Positions 23,801-38,800 of a stretch of DNA of 64,000 nt are shown here, piece by piece. Made by a program: the position numbers and the translations under genes. This DNA is from Zonotrichia leucophrys gambelii. Its lineage: Eukaryota > Chordata > Aves > Passeriformes > Passerellidae. The stretch's first letter is position 1; every line of letters begins with the position of its first letter. The notes under the pieces are model-generated. The model worked only from the letters and a program-made list of their open reading frames with translations. It was not told the DNA's origin and did not search any database. The DNA is taken from contig NC_088176.1 in NCBI RefSeq assembly GCF_028769735.1, positions 20,273,501-20,337,500 on the forward strand, given 5' to 3'.

Positions 23801-26800
23801 GAAATAAACCAACAAATACTAATTGAAATAAAAACCTTGTAAATAGGTGAATACTGAGTGTTGTCAAAAAAAGTCAACACTGAAGTTCTTGGATAACCAT
23901 TCCATTGCTGCTTGTTCATATATGTTGGACTAATTCTTTGTGTAGATTACTGGAATTCACGGGATGTCACTGCCACATTGTGACAGAAATGTGTGGGAAA
24001 AAACTCAGTTACCTTAAGTCTTTCTAAACAATGTCAGTTTTGGCAGGAGACAAACTGCTAGGCTGATGCAGCTCTTTTGGCCAAGGACTGTTTTTTTGGG
24101 ATTGGTGCCCTGAGTGGTTGAAAACAAACATAGAGTTGGGAGACAGCTCTTCAAAACTCTTCAAAAGATTTCTGTGCTGACTTTACTATCTGTCAAAAAT
24201 GGTCTTTAACGTGAGATAAAAGAGAAGGGGGAAGAGGTGAGATAAAAGAGAAGCTGGAAGAGCTTTGACCTGTTTAGCCTCTCACAAGTTTTGTTCTCTG
24301 AATGGCTAATTGTGTTTTGTTTCTTGTCTTTCTAGATGGGCTGGTGATCCCATTGGTGGAACTCTCTGCAAAACAGGTTGCATTTCACATTCCATTTGAG
24401 GTGGTGGAGAAAGTTTATCCTCCAGTGCCTGAACAACTGCAGCTTCGAATCGCCTTCTGGAGTTTCCCAGAAAATGAGGAGGATATCAGGTAATAAATAC
24501 TATTTACTTTTCACTGATGCTTAAGAAAAGATTTTGTTCACTTGAGGAAAATCATTGTCCTTTTGATGTCCTGTATATTTGGTGCTTCTGTGGCTCTCGT
24601 GTGCCTTTTGTAATACATGGATAGATTACTGTGGGATATGCTGTGATATGAGGTTTTATTCTGGGGTGAGTTGCCTCGCATATGTGCCAGGAAAACCATG
24701 TAGATGTCTAGGTTCTGTGTGTAAAGGATAAAAAAATAAATGCTTCCTTTAATTTGGCTAACAGTAGGCTAGGCTAGCTTGTGGAGTTTTGTCCTTATGT
24801 TAGTCTTACAAAATCATCTTTCCAATCTGAACCTGTTGCTGGAGTCAGAGCTTTAACTGGGTTCAGAAATTGTCAAAGAGGGTTTGCTCAGTGTGCTGTG
24901 CAATCCTTTTGTTTGTGTAGATAGGAGAACCAGAATTTGCTGAATACATCAGTGATCAGAATTGATATAGTCAGATCACTATATTTCTTATGCTTCCACA
25001 TTAACTACATGACTACATAGTCAAAGATTTTCTGCCTTTAGATCTATTTCTAAGCTTTGCTGAAGCTTTTATATTATAGGAGGTCTACCCATGTAACTGT
25101 GCATTCAGAATTCTGTTGCAAAGTAGTGATACTACACTCTTTTAGAAAGAATCTTGCTGAAAGTTCTTGGATATGTTTGTCCAAGGTTCAGGTATCAGTT
25201 GGGGGAGATAGTGTCAGAAGTACTGATGTAAGATCACCTGCTAGGGAATAGAGCAAGCCAGCTGGTTGTACATGCTCATTATTCTGATGAACACAGATAT
25301 AAAAAAAACCTCACAAGAGCATGCAGATAATTAGTCTAGAAGGAGTGTTTACTGTGGCATGCTAACATTAGACCTTGAACTATACTATACTATATGAAGG
25401 CTTAATTTTAGACTATGAATGAATTTGTATTTCAGAGGCTTAGGTGGAAATTCCTAAAACTGCTGGTGGCTATACACAAACCCAGTTAGGAAGAGACTAA
25501 TGATTTTTGAGGTTGAATTGTAATGTTGAAATGGCAGGAGAGACCTAGACTTTTTATTCAAGATAGCAAGGGTTTTTCAAAAGCCAGAGGAAAAAGTCAG
25601 CAAAGAGGATAATACTGTGAAGTTTCTCAAAAGCAGATGGTCCTGACAGGTTCTGTTTGTGTCTTGCAGGTTGTACTCGTGCTTGGCGAATGGCAGTGCC
25701 GATGAGTTCCAGCGAGGGGAGCAGCTCTTCCGGGTCAGGGCTGTCAAGGACCCTCTCCAGATAGGTAAGGCCAGTGCAGCTCCACGTCTCCAGATACTTC
25801 AGAGTCCCAAAATCATGTCTGCAGTGGGACAGCAGTGCAATGACCGTGTCTCAAAACAAGCTTTTCTGGCATCTTAGCTGAAACTCCCTGCCAAATGTAT
25901 TCGTTGTAATGTGTTGAGCTGAATGCTATTTTATTTTGGCCTCAACCAGCTCAGCTGTGAAATGGACTGAAAGGTCAGAAATGTTCTGATCCTTAATATG
26001 TCTTAGCATTTTCCAAAAAACTGTATAGGATACTTTTTTCTCCATAATGCTTAAATTCTTCATTGCTAAAGAGAGCTTGACTTTCTAGTTGTCTGATCAA
26101 ATGACCAATGCCTAAAGTACCTGTTTGGCACAGAGGAAGTTTGCTAGGTTTATTCATGTAACAAAAGTGTTTTATTAATTGTACAGTTGTTCATGTAGTA
26201 TTTTGGCAGATGGAAATCCTTCTTGTTGGACAGTAGCTTTTGTAGCTTCTCCTACTGTCTTGTTCTTTTCATGTATTTTGGCTATAGATGCTAATTTTAT
26301 CTATACAAGAATTGGATTCTGGTTTTTTCATTAAATCCTTTGAAGCAAAGAAGAATATTGAGATAGCTTTTTCAGTGGCAGCTGTTTGACCAGAAGGCAT
26401 TATGTGAAATAAAGGTACTACTAGTATGTCAAGGTGGACTGTGTCAATCCCATGCAGATTTTTTTCCTGCAAGTGTGAGCTTCAGAATCAGAATATTATT
26501 TGGCATGTGGGAACCAAGCCTGTTCTAATAAGAAAAATGATAATATAAAAAACTGTATAATGTTAAGAAGGAAGTTTAGGAAATTTCTTATATTTTCATG
26601 TGATGAGGGATAGAAGCTTCTGTGGGCCTGTTTAGTTATTAGAACCAGGAATATTTAACTCTCAGCGATGAGGGAAATGAATAAATTTAGGTAAAGAGCC
26701 CTCAGAAAGTGAATAAAAGTGACAGGTGCTATAAAGGTTTGGGGATACTGAAAAGAGAAAGAGATGGCATTTGAGATAGGCAAAGTGCAAGACACTGCTG

Positions 26801-29800
26801 AACTGTTACCTGAATACAGGGTAAAGCTTCTGAAAGGGTATTGCCTAGGCCAGTGTCTACTGTAATAGCAATAGGAGAAATTCTTGGAATGGAAGTGAAG
26901 AGATTCCTTGTACTTAAGTCAGATTGAGTTAAAACTACCTTGCATAGTGTCAGTGGGACCAGATAGTAATTTTGGAATGTCAGCATTGAATTTGGAAAAT
27001 TTGCTAAATAGGATTAAACTGACTTTTGAGGTCATTAATAATCTTCCAATGTCATGACTGAGATGCTGAGAGAAGCCTCTAAGGAACCTGCTAAACTTCA
27101 GGAAGCCAAATGTTTGAGGAAGAGAAATTGAGTTTAAAAGCAGCTTGCTGAAATTCAGTGATTCCTGGGACTTTGACAGTGGAAAAGAGCAAAATATTTG
27201 ATAGACAGTAAAAGACTGTGATCAGCACTTGTTTCAGTAATACATTAAAAAGGTGAGGAGGTGTAAAGCAATGTATGTGAACAAGGCTGAGAATATTAAT
27301 GCAGAACCTGTGTTTGGGGGAGCAGAAGAGTAGGGAGAAAGAGGAGATGGGGAGTGATACAGGGGGAAAAACTTATCAAGTACACATAGAAGCAACTGTG
27401 ATTCCTGACAAAGGATTATGTGTGTGGAAGGGAAGGAAGAAACTTTGTTTAAATAGTGAGGTTGCATTGTCCTTAGGAGAGGAATTGTATCTTATCGGTT
27501 TTTTTTCTCCATAGACAGCAGCCCAGAAGCTGGGCAGCAGAGATGGGGGTGAATATATTTTCAGTTGTCCACTGCAAAGGATTTTAAGTTGTGTAGTTGA
27601 AGTGTTGAGTTTCATGCACTGACAAATGGGAGAGGAAGCACAGGAAAAGAAGCAGCCCTTGAGGGGGGAATTGATTTGGAGAGGGATTGAGCAGTGCGTT
27701 GTCATACTGTATTCAGAAAGAAAAATCTTGACTTGTGCTTTGTGCTCTTCTTGTCCCATTTCCATTTGTAGTCTAAGATTTATTTTTTAACCGTAAATAA
27801 TCTTAGTCATTTTGTCTGCATGCATATCCATATCTGTGATTTCTGAACAGTAGCACCTCTTCACTACATTTCAAACCCCCAGTTTTTTACAGCTTTCTAC
27901 TGTATATACACATGGAATTGACTTTTGTAGACCTCTCCCTCCATTCTCTTTGTAGCAGTCATACATCCACATTGTTGCACTGAAGATATTATTGCTGTTC
28001 TTAAACAGGAGCGTTGTAGATTTCAGAGACTTCTTTTTTATCATAGTCTTAGTTTCATTTTAACAGCTGAGGAAGGCAGCAGCAGGTTTAGTTTGGATTC
28101 TAACTTGGCTTCTCCTTCAATAGTGTCTCCACTTTTTAGAGGTTCTGCTGTCTTGGTTTAAGACAAACAACTGTCCAAAAATGCCTTCCATGTAAAAGCT
28201 TTTGTTCAGCTCGTTTTCCCCGTTTTTTTCCCAAAAGTTCCTGAATTCTAAGCAGAGATGTATGTTTTCTGTTACTGTTGTAGGGGCATCAGAACTGCTG
28301 CTACATCACAACAGTGATGAAGAAAGCCATGTTGCAATGACTTGATGTGGAACTTGGGGACATGATTTAGTGGTGAATGTGGCAGTGCCAGGTTAATGCT
28401 TAGGTAGATGATCCTAGGGGTCTTTTCCAACCTCAAAGATTCTGCGATTCTTTTAATTTTTCCTGGTAAAAGAAACCATTAATTATAATCCAGATTGCTT
28501 TCCTCATATACTTTCCTGTGCCATCCCACAAACAATTGTTAAGTACAGCAAGATTGGTGTTGCAAAAGAATTAACTGGGCAGTACTGCCTGAATTAGCAT
28601 TGTGTCAGACATGTTTGTCAAGCTACAGATTGATTTGAAGCTTGTGATATGTCATGTTAGGCTCCTTAAATTTTGTCTCATTTTTTAAGTGTTGTTCCCT
28701 TGTTGCATTATCGTTTAACTGTCTTGGTATACAAAGAGGAATGTCATGGAAGGGGCTTGAGCTGAAATCCAGTCTTCTCTAACACCTATTGTATATTTCT
28801 TTTGTTGCAGTGTAACAGAATTGCTACAATTCTGATTCATGCAATGCTTAATTTGCTTATGTGAAAGTCAGAGCATTGCTCTGAGTTGCTTTTAGTATAG
28901 CAGAAGGACTAACTGAACTGTTTGGGTTGTATTAACTGAATGTGGAACATAAATTAGAACTGTATCTGGTAATAAGCAGTGCAGTAATTTTGTGTGAATG
29001 CCTTCCTTTGTTTTGGTTCTGTTCCAATTGCTAAAATGGCTGAAGAATTTGGGTGGCTTTATGTGTACTAATCAAAATAATCACTCCCATCAGGGAGAGG
29101 ATTTGAATTGTGATGAACCGGACAAATAGAAAGGTTAAGCAAGGTAAGAGCAAATTTGTATTGGTATGTGGATTATATTTTGAGGAGAATGATGCACATT
29201 ATTTTAAATGGAATAAATTTAGTAGGTCATGTACACTCCTGAACGCCATTATTTTTATAATCTCACGATATCATAATAAAAACTTGTGGAAGTAGATTAT
29301 CAATCCACACTACTGTCCTCATCATGGAAAAGCTATTATCTATTCCAAGCCGTATTTTTCCACTTAAGGTAGACTGTTCGACTGAAGTTTGGTTATGACT
29401 TTGATGCCCTGGTGCTTTCTGTGCTTTGTGAAAACGGGATTCCAGATTAGCAGAAAGGTTCTGAGGCTGATACTCATTGCTGTAGAGGATTACTAACTGC
29501 TGATAGGCACCTTTAAGACAGGTAGAAGATCCATGCTGCTGCTGGCCCTTTCCTGATCATACGTGTCCCTCCGGATGAGCAACATCTCCAGAGGAAGCTG
29601 CATTATGAGTACAACTCATAAGCACTGTTCAGGAGTTTACATGAAGCTAAGCCTTCTTAAAGTCCTTTGTCATAATTTATTTGTTTATGGTCACTGATTA
29701 ATGGGGCTAGATTCAAGTGTTATTCCTAAAATTTCTCCTTTCCATTGTTTTAGTCTAAGCAAGAGGTTTTGGTTTTTTTTTTTTTGCGGTCATGATTTGT

Positions 29801-32800
29801 AAAAAATGGATATTAACAGAATTGCAAGGAGGTGCATAATTGATGACAAATGGGTAGTTTCTGGAGCCTCAAAGTAAAGTAAGTGTTCAGGTTAAATACT
29901 GCCTTTTTTAGTTGACTGTGAAATTGTGAAAATTGATTGACTTGGAAATAATTCCAAACAAGTCACCCGGCCCGTTCTGCACTACTGCCAGAGTTAGCGC
30001 AGAGGTTATGCCTCAAATGTGTATGTATAGTCTAGCTTTGACCCTGTAAACAAAACCTGACCGTTTTCAGGGATGACTTTATCCGCTTCTGCTTTTCTCC
30101 ATTTAATAATAAGAGAAATTAATTTATGTGTTACAAGCTGCTATGTTGGAGTCTCTTACAACACATTATGCTTCTCTGCTAATGTTTAGGCACAGTTGGA
30201 TGGGAAGAAAGAAGTACTGGAGACTCTAGATGCATGTCCATCCTTATGTGGATGTTGGTGCCAGACATATTGTTTCAGTGTTTAAATAGCATATGTGTGT
30301 ATTTCTGTGCTGACTGAACCTTTTCCCCAAATACCTGAAGAGTAACTTTGCACTTGTGCATTCCCACAGGCTTCCATCTGAGTGCCACCGTGGTGCCGCC
30401 GCAGATGGTGCCCCCCAAGGGCGCGTACAACGTGGCGGTGATGTTTGACCGGTGCCGGATCACGTCGTGCAGCTGCACCTGCGGCGCCGGGGCCAAGTGG
30501 TGCGCGCACGTCGTGGCGCTCTGCCTCTTCCGCATCCACAATGTAGGCATCCAGCTCGTCCAGCACAGCTCTGCTTCCCCTCCCTCCTCCCAGGCGCTCC
30601 TCGGGGCACTTCTGTGCAGCACACGCTCTCTTTAGGGAAATGGCTCTTGACTCTCCTTTTGGTTACAGATTGGGCAGATGTCCGCTCAGTTGCGGTCTGC
30701 AGGCTGAATTGTGTGAGGCCCTAAACTGCAGACTGTCTTTGGTAATGTGCAGATTTCTAAGGGTAGATACCGAGTGCTTTTTGGCCCCTTCCTATTTCTC
30801 ATTTAAATGCTAAAATCACTCATTATTTCTTCATCTCTGAAAAGAGTGGAAGGTCGTGAATAGTTTATTTTAATAAAGTCTTTGTAAGTACAGGATTTGA
30901 AAGCTCACTCTTTATGTTGTTTGATCAGAGTGCAGAAGGAAAGTAATTTTGAATACTGTTGACCTTTATGTTAACCAGTTCATTTTAACACTTACTGAGG
31001 TAACTGTCATTTTGACTTGAAGATTTCAAGCAGTCAGGTTTATGTTTTTATTTGACTGCTTTAATTCTATGTAGCCTTCCATAGAGCAAAAAGTAGGCAT
31101 TTTATGTCCTAACCAACTTCAGTTGAAAATGTGTAGAATCAACATGAAATACAACCAGTTGAGAGTTTGGTCTTGCATACATTTGAATTTGGGAAGCTGA
31201 GAAGCACAAAGGATTAAGTTTTGATTATGGTAAGAACAGAAGATTTTCTGCCGTCACAGAACATTTTACAGCTAACATGCTTATGATCAACTCTAGATTC
31301 TTTAATAAGTTCTAATAATCTGCTGAAGCTTGTTAGTATTTCACAATGGACAAGTGTAATTGGCTTAAATTTATAGTCTTGTGAAATAATCAGAATATTG
31401 GTATACTTTCTGTATTTAAGACTGGACAGCTGGCAAAAAAACAGTTTCTACTCTGAATGTTTAGTTTGAGTTTTAAAAGGTGGATATGGAGAATGAGGCT
31501 AAAAATGAAATTGTCATTTATATTATTTACACTCAAAGTTTGGACCCTGTGTAAGATAAAAATCATTCTTTTGCCTCCAATCCTTTCTGCGCCTGAAAAG
31601 TGACAGTGAAAGTATTATTGTGTTTGTATAAACTGACTTCTGACACTAGCAAGTTACAAGTGAAGGTATATTGCTCCATGTAGACAATATAATATCAGAA
31701 GTGTTTTTATTATCAAACTGCTCTTGACTGTGTATGGGTTAAACTTTAAGTGGGACATTTTTGTTATGTAGAGTGAAAAAGGTTAAGAAGCTAGTGGTGA
31801 GGTTTTTTTGATAATCTAATTTGTTCTAAGATATGGACAGAGACTTTTAGACTGAATTAAGAAACTCTAAAGAGATAAATGAGATGTGGTGATTCTGTGA
31901 AACAGTCCCCCACAGAGCTGGTTCATTTGCCAGAAGCTTAAGGGATAATGTCCTATTTTAGAGGTTTGTTTGTGAAGTCTCTGCCAGTATTTCTGCAATT
32001 GCTAGCAACAACAGATCTTAAGCACAGCTGTTACATCACTTTCCTTGAAAAAAACACTTAAAACCAGTTTTTATAAAGCCTAGACAGCTTATTTGCATCT
32101 TATCTGCAACATGCTACATAATTTCAGAGAAAAAATAATTGGCCATCAAAACCAAGCATGGTATAGCATCAGCATAGCAAGTGTTTGTGACACTCCATCA
32201 GTTTGGTGGACACAGCTTCATTCATGGTAGTTTGTGTCTCCTTTTCTTTCTTCAGGCATCTGCAGTGTGCTTACGAGCACCTGTTTCTGAGTCTTTGTCT
32301 CGGCTACAAAGAGACCAGTTGCAAAAATTTGCTCAGTACCTAATCAGTGAACTTCCACAGCAGGTAAGTGGGGACCATCATCTGAATGACACTTGTTAAA
32401 TGCAGTTACCTTTATTCTGGGTCAATTTATGTGATGTCTTTTGTTGCAAAATAACCAGTTATGCTATTCAGTTGTGAGCTGCTGGGAAGGCATTCAGTTC
32501 TTGCTCTTTTCAGTTTTGCTGTTCTATTATTTGACAATTGTCTATTGCCAAGTGAAAGATTAGAAATGTCACAAAAGGAGAAAGAAAAGTGGTGGCTATT
32601 CATATCAGCATGAATATATGCTAAGCTTGTGAAAGATCAAACACAAACATCAGTTCATGATTGCTGAAAACTTAGGTCAGTCCAAATCAGCTTGTTTCTT
32701 TTTTGTGTGTTTGGTTAGCTAAGTGGAGAGAACTACCCAGATGAAGTATTGTATGTGCCTTAAGTGGGCACTTTCTAATGCATCTAACTGGTAACCTTTT

Positions 32801-35800
32801 GACTTCCTCCAGTGTGACTTCTTGATGATTCATAAGAATCTTTCAGTCTAATAGGCATAACATTTTTTTAATCAAAGGCTAAGTCTGCTCTCTCATTCCT
32901 TAAATATCTGCGTTGTTCAGGGTCAGGTCATTTGTGTCATCTGCCTAAAATGTTTGCACAAAATAGACAAGAATTCCCAAGTGATTGTGAAATGACTGCT
33001 TTAAAATTACAAGGGCTTGGCAATTTTTTTATGCTGGTTCAGCTAAAGGAGATTGAGAAAAACTGGCCTGCATGGGTATCTGTCACATTTCAGCAGTGCA
33101 TTTGTAACACACTCCTCTTAAGTAGGAGTTAGATTACTGGAAGCATGTGCCTAAAATTCATCTTATGGTGCTGTGCTTAGGACACTATGATATTCTATTG
33201 CTAAAATATCCTGTAAATTTCCTACAGAAATACTAATCTTCTTAGGAGAGGAAATAGAGGAATTGCATGATATGAAAGTGATAGAAAAAAACCTGCTTTC
33301 TTGTTGCTGAGAAATGAGTGCCAGTAGTGTGTGCTTGATGCATTATGTAACAGGCAAAGCTTTTTTTCTCTCCTCAGACTAAGCTTTATGGTACAGTCTG
33401 GTGCTTAATAGGGCAGGGCTTTGAAAGTAGTGGTAGTGGTTGTTCCCTGAATGGCATGTGAGTTGGCATGTTTGCTTTCAGATAATTCTGTGTCTGTCTG
33501 CTCCTTTCTGCAGTGTTATTTCTCCTGTGGTCAAATGTACCAGCTGTGCATTAGGGATATCTGGATTAATTAATTATTACAATTTTTCTAGATAATCTGA
33601 TGAATGCTGCCCAACAGAAAAATTTGGGGTTTATTGGGAGATATGTCTTAACCTATGTTGTGTAGTTCCTTTAAAAAGGCAAGATGTGCCCCACATTCTT
33701 TCAACAGTCTTATTCCTGGTCTTCAAGGTTTCTGGGTGGAGATAGATACTCTAATTCCTTGGGACCCCATATTTTGACTACATGACGTAAAATTAGAGTG
33801 GGCTGTACACATGATTTTATTTTATCCTTATTTCCGGTTTATGAATGACATGATACAGTATTATAATGCTGAATTACTTTCATGTGTAAGAGAATGATGG
33901 TTTATAGGAATGCAGCTAGATGCTTGTCAGAATCTCTGTAGAAGCTGTTTTCTAGGAAAATCATGGAAAAGCAGCTGGAATTCATAACCTAGTTCCTAGC
34001 CCAAGAGCTATTTCCCCTTATGAACCCAGTATTCCTATTCCAATTAAGCATGAATATCTTAGCAAAAAAGACTGAAGGAGGTTAACTGCAGGTCCCTAGT
34101 ACTTCAGCCTTAAGGTGTGACACTGCCCAGACTTGTGAATTTTCTTAAAATATGTAGTAGTGGGAAAACAGTACAAAATAGCTCAATACTGAATTTGTTT
34201 CTTTAGGTGATTGAAATGTAAAATATCAATATGAAGCATTTTTTTCTTCCATTTGTTTGAGCTGTATCTGTACTATTTGCAAAGACAGGTGTACTGAATG
34301 TGCCTTTCTTTACAGTAAGAGTGATCTTTTACCTCAGCTGTTGTATGGAGAGAGCTGGGGGATATCAGACATTCTGTTGCAAGTCATTTTAATCCTAATT
34401 ATGTGGATTAACAATTTGTGTGTTCTGTGCATACATACTAAAGGCTAAAAGGATCTACACTTTCAGACTTAGTGTATGGGGAAAAACTCTTTTAATTGTG
34501 CATTTTTCTTTCAAAAATAGCATTTTAAGGATATACCTACATAGGATTTTACAATCAGTGTGAACCTTCTCTGGTTATTCTCTGAGCTGGTCCAGAAGTT
34601 ATGATCAGTTTAGTGCTGAAATTGCATTAATCTACTACTGAATCCCTTTGCAAACTGTATGGTAAATAAGTCTACCCCAAAAATTATGTGTACATGTATT
34701 TTATAGTTTGCTCCCCTGCTCCCGTTTGCTTGGGTTTTAGACAAATGATTTAGGAACAAGAAGTAAAGATCTTTCAAAGTACAGGAAAATGGCGACCTTG
34801 ACAGCAGTGGCCTCCCTAACTCTCAAAATTAGTTGCAGTATCTACTTTCTGTAAGCTCCTATTCCTCAAGAAATGAGAGATGAGTTAATAAATTGTGATG
34901 CTTTTGCTTACTTCTTAGGATGTGACTGCAGAAAGTGAGCCTTTCATGGCCTGTGAGAGAGGTGTCACAGCTGGTGGCTGTTGTGTGATCTTTAGCACCC
35001 TCTCTCGTCCTTTCTGAAAATGTAGCTCTGGATTCCATACTCTTGAAGTTGCCAGAGTGCTTCAGTCATGATCTTTGGCTGGGTGTCGCAGGATAAAAAA
35101 TACTGTGTATATTCAAAGTTTGCTTCATGTTTTCAGATTCTTCCAACAGCTCAACGTTTGCTGGACGAGTTGTTATCTTCTCAGTCTACTGCCATCAACA
35201 CAGTGTGTGGAGCCCCAGGTAATTTTAATACTTCTCATTTCAGCAATCTGTATCACAGATAGGAAGAGAATTATTCCATTGCTTCGGGTTTCTAAACTGG
35301 TTTGTTACCCGGTAGCTTGGATTACACATGAAAATAGAGGAAAAGGGATGAGTATTGGCACCTACATGTATATATGGCACAACAAGGGGCACCTCAGAGT
35401 GCTTGCAGAGGAAGGGAGCATCAGGCAATGCACTTTCTAACAAAGTGGGTTTTTTAAAATTTGGTATTAAGTATAGACTCCTGGGAATGTCGATTGGAGG
35501 GGACGTCTCCCGAGTTCCTGCTTAAAACTGGGCTGTTTACGACACTAGACTGGGTTAGCTGGGATTTGGGATAGCTTACATAAGTGTTGGTTACCAGAGG
35601 TGTTGGGGCATTCCTATTTTAGTGCTGCATTACCCTTCTGGTCAAGAAGAATCTGCTAATTTAATGTTGCTAATGTTGAAGGTAATGTTATGGTAACATT
35701 TAAAGATAATTCTGAATAGGGTGTTCAGCAATGGGTGAAATAACTTGGGTAGCACTGCCTGTGTACTCTGTGGTTGGGCACATAAAGTATCTTCAAAGCT

Positions 35801-38800
35801 TGCATACTGTTAATGTGTTTTTCATTTGTAAGATCCCACTGCTGGACCTTCTGCATCAGATCAAAGCACCTGGTACTTAGATGAATCTACTCTGAGTGAC
35901 AACATAAAGAAAACCCTTCATAAATTCTGTGGGCCTACTCCTGTTGTTTTCAGGTAAGCTCTTTCCCATTGAAGGGAAAGTGTGATGTTCATGTGATCTG
36001 TAAATTCATTCACCATATAGCCTGTATCCTTTGGACTGAAGGATGCTCAGTTTCATGGTCACTCTTCTGGACTGTATTTTTGTGTAGCTTCTGCAGTGTT
36101 ATTTCAGTAGAGCAGACTGTATTTATACAATATTTTGCTTGTGTGGTGTTCTTTAGCTATTTATGCATTCTGTCTTTTAGGTTACTCGTAGGGCAAATAT
36201 ATTTCTGGATGTAGATTATACTCAGGATTTTGTATGACTCTGCTTGATTTAATTTTTTCTCCTTATTCTTCTGCTTTATGTACAGTGATGTGAATTCAAT
36301 GTATCTGTCTTCCACTGAGCCCCCAGCTGCTGCTGAGTGGGCTTGTCTGCTGCGTCCCCTGCGAGGGAGAGAACCTGAAGGAATCTGGAACTTGCTGTCC
36401 ATTGTGCGGGAGATGTTTAAGAGGCGGGACAGCAATGCAGCTCCTTTGCTGGAGATTCTGACTGACCAGTGCCTCAACTATGAGCAGGTATCTCTTTGCT
36501 TGGAGTGTAGGGATGTTTTGAGGAACCAGGCAGAGCCAGTAACTGGTGCTTTGTGTCTATACAATCCATGGCTGAATACAATTATTCTATCATTTATTAT
36601 TTTCATAGCCTATGTGTGTTGTAGGCAGGTGCTTCTCCACACTGAAAGGATGTTACAGTTTGCTCTTGTTCTGATTTAGTGATATCCTGGTAACACTGTA
36701 TTTCCAAATGCCTCAGTTGTTCTATCATGAATATGTAGACTCTGAGTTCTTTTGTTCAGCATATTTGATTTGATTTCTTCCCAATCAAGGTGATTTATTT
36801 TACAGTTGTTCTGTTTCTGTTTTTTGTTTTTTTTTTTTAACAAAGCACGTAATGTATGAGCTGTCATGTTGATAAAAACTAAATATATATGTTGTGTGAT
36901 AGAGTCTCAGATTCTTTTGTTATCTTCACGGAATATATCTTTTGGTGGTCTGAAGCAGTACGTTTATTTTGTCAAAATAATATTGGAAGAAACCATTTCT
37001 TTTGATAGTTCAGGACTTTGACCTCAGTCTGTAATATAAATTGTGGTCTAAGTTTCCTTATTGCTCCATCACATACCTCAACTTTAAGCAAGGGAAAGGA
37101 AATGCTCCATTTATCACATTTGTTAACTTTTTCTCTCCAAGTGTGAAGACCTCTAGGAAATGAATGTCCTGTGAGTGTTTTGTTCTTTGGGCACGTGCCT
37201 TCTAACCAGAGAAATTTTGAGGCCCTTAATTCTCATAAGCCAATACTGCTTTAGTGGTCATAATTATTTTGGAGTCAAATGAAAACCTGGTATTAACTAC
37301 AGATCCCATTTCCTTGGGATTATGAGATAAATGAGAGCAGAGGATGAGATGCTGGCCACAGCACAGCTTCACTGAACCTTTCCTTCTGCAGATAACTGGC
37401 TGGTGGTACAGTGTGCGAACATCCGCGTCACACAGCAGTGCCAGCGGGCACACGGGCCGCAGCAATGGCCAGTCAGAAGTAGCTGCTCATGCTTGTGCAA
37501 GCATGTGTGATGAGATGGTGGTTCTTTGGAGGCTGGCTGTCCTCGACCCAACTATTAGTCCACAGAGGTGAGCTCCACAATCAGTTCCCATCTCTCTTTA
37601 ATTTCTGTGATACTCAAAAAAGAGTTTCATCCTGTAGATTTCTTGTGTTTGTATTATTACCTCAATACCTGTTCAACCATTAGTCCTTCTGGACTGTGTG
37701 CTATGGAACATTCAAAGCACTGTAATTACTTTAATTGCTATTGCTGCTTACTTTTACCAACATCAAGTAGTGGGACTAATTTGTTTTCTGAGAGCCCTTT
37801 CTTACATATGGGTGTAATTCTGCATTTTAGTGTCCCAGTGGAGAGCATTTCTTTGAATGGTAGCATCAGGTACCAATTAATTTTAAAGGTTTCTATATTT
37901 AACCATTCAGCAGTTTAATGGAATTCTGTTTAGCCCAGTCATTCACTATTGTGTATTTTGAGATGAACCAGTTTTTACTTTCTGTGCTCTTAAGGAGTTG
38001 TTCTCTGCAGTGTGTTGGTAAACAGTGTCACCAGTGTGTGATTTTCAGTCAGTGTTTTCAATTGTCTGAGAAAAAATGGTGTGGCTTCTGCAGATTTCTA
38101 AACCATATTGTGCTCTGGTAAGTCACTGCCATCTTTATTTAGCACCATCTTTATTTAGCACCAGTTAAATAGCAGAGGAGGTACTGAGAGCTCCTGTTGA
38201 GATACTGTGGTTGACATCGTAATTGTTTGTTTTGTACATCTTGTCTGCAGAGTGTGGGATATAAAATGTATTGGATTAGTTTAATGTGCTATAAATTCTC
38301 AGAAGTTTCTCAGAACAAATGAAAACAGGATGGTAATTTCAGAACAATTACACGTTAACAGGATTAGCTTTCTCTGAATTGTGTAACATTAATAAAATGT
38401 CCTATGAAAGGCATATCAGGGACATTAAAATGGATGCAGTTTCTGTCTTGTACAGTTTACAATATGAAGTAGCTAAGTATAGGAGTTGAAGTCAAAAACT
38501 GTAGGGAATGAGGCTTAAAATAAACACAAACATCAATCAAATCACACAGAAAAAGCATAAAGCATTTAAATAACGTATGAAGCATAAAGTATTTTAATAA
38601 CGTATGAAGTTGTGCTATCTATAGTCACATTTGAGTTATTTGATGCAGTTCAGATTTGCTTAGATCTCCTACTTGAGCTAATGAATAATTGAAATGCTCC
38701 TGCTTGATTACCTATTCTCTTGGTGTTTGAATAGTCTCCAAAGACCCTCTTCTTGTGCTTCCCAGCCCCTTATAGGGAGTCACAAGGAGACTTCACAGGT

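Larger units (their letters stand above)
5836..24335 (+). other. ZSWIM8: ZSWIM8 intron 1 (18.5 kb)
   Basis: Begins GTGAGG and ends TTTCTAG, phase 1. AT-rich throughout. Contents seen: a short CA repeat near 8983-8995, a TG/TA-rich stretch near 17157-17185, a TTG repeat near 20980-21000, a weak CR1 remnant, small tandem duplications (listed separately) and GC-richer patches near 18040-18260 and 23080-23370. No ORF inside resembles a known protein. First introns commonly hold enhancers, but none can be identified from sequence alone. Confidence 0.85.
35219..37391 (+). other. ZSWIM8: ZSWIM8 introns 6-8 (around exons 7 and 8)
   Basis: Introns 6 (35219-35832), 7 (35954-36285) and 8 (36488-37391). 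AT-rich; a T run near 36826-36838 lies in intron 8. No other feature seen. Confidence 0.85.
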
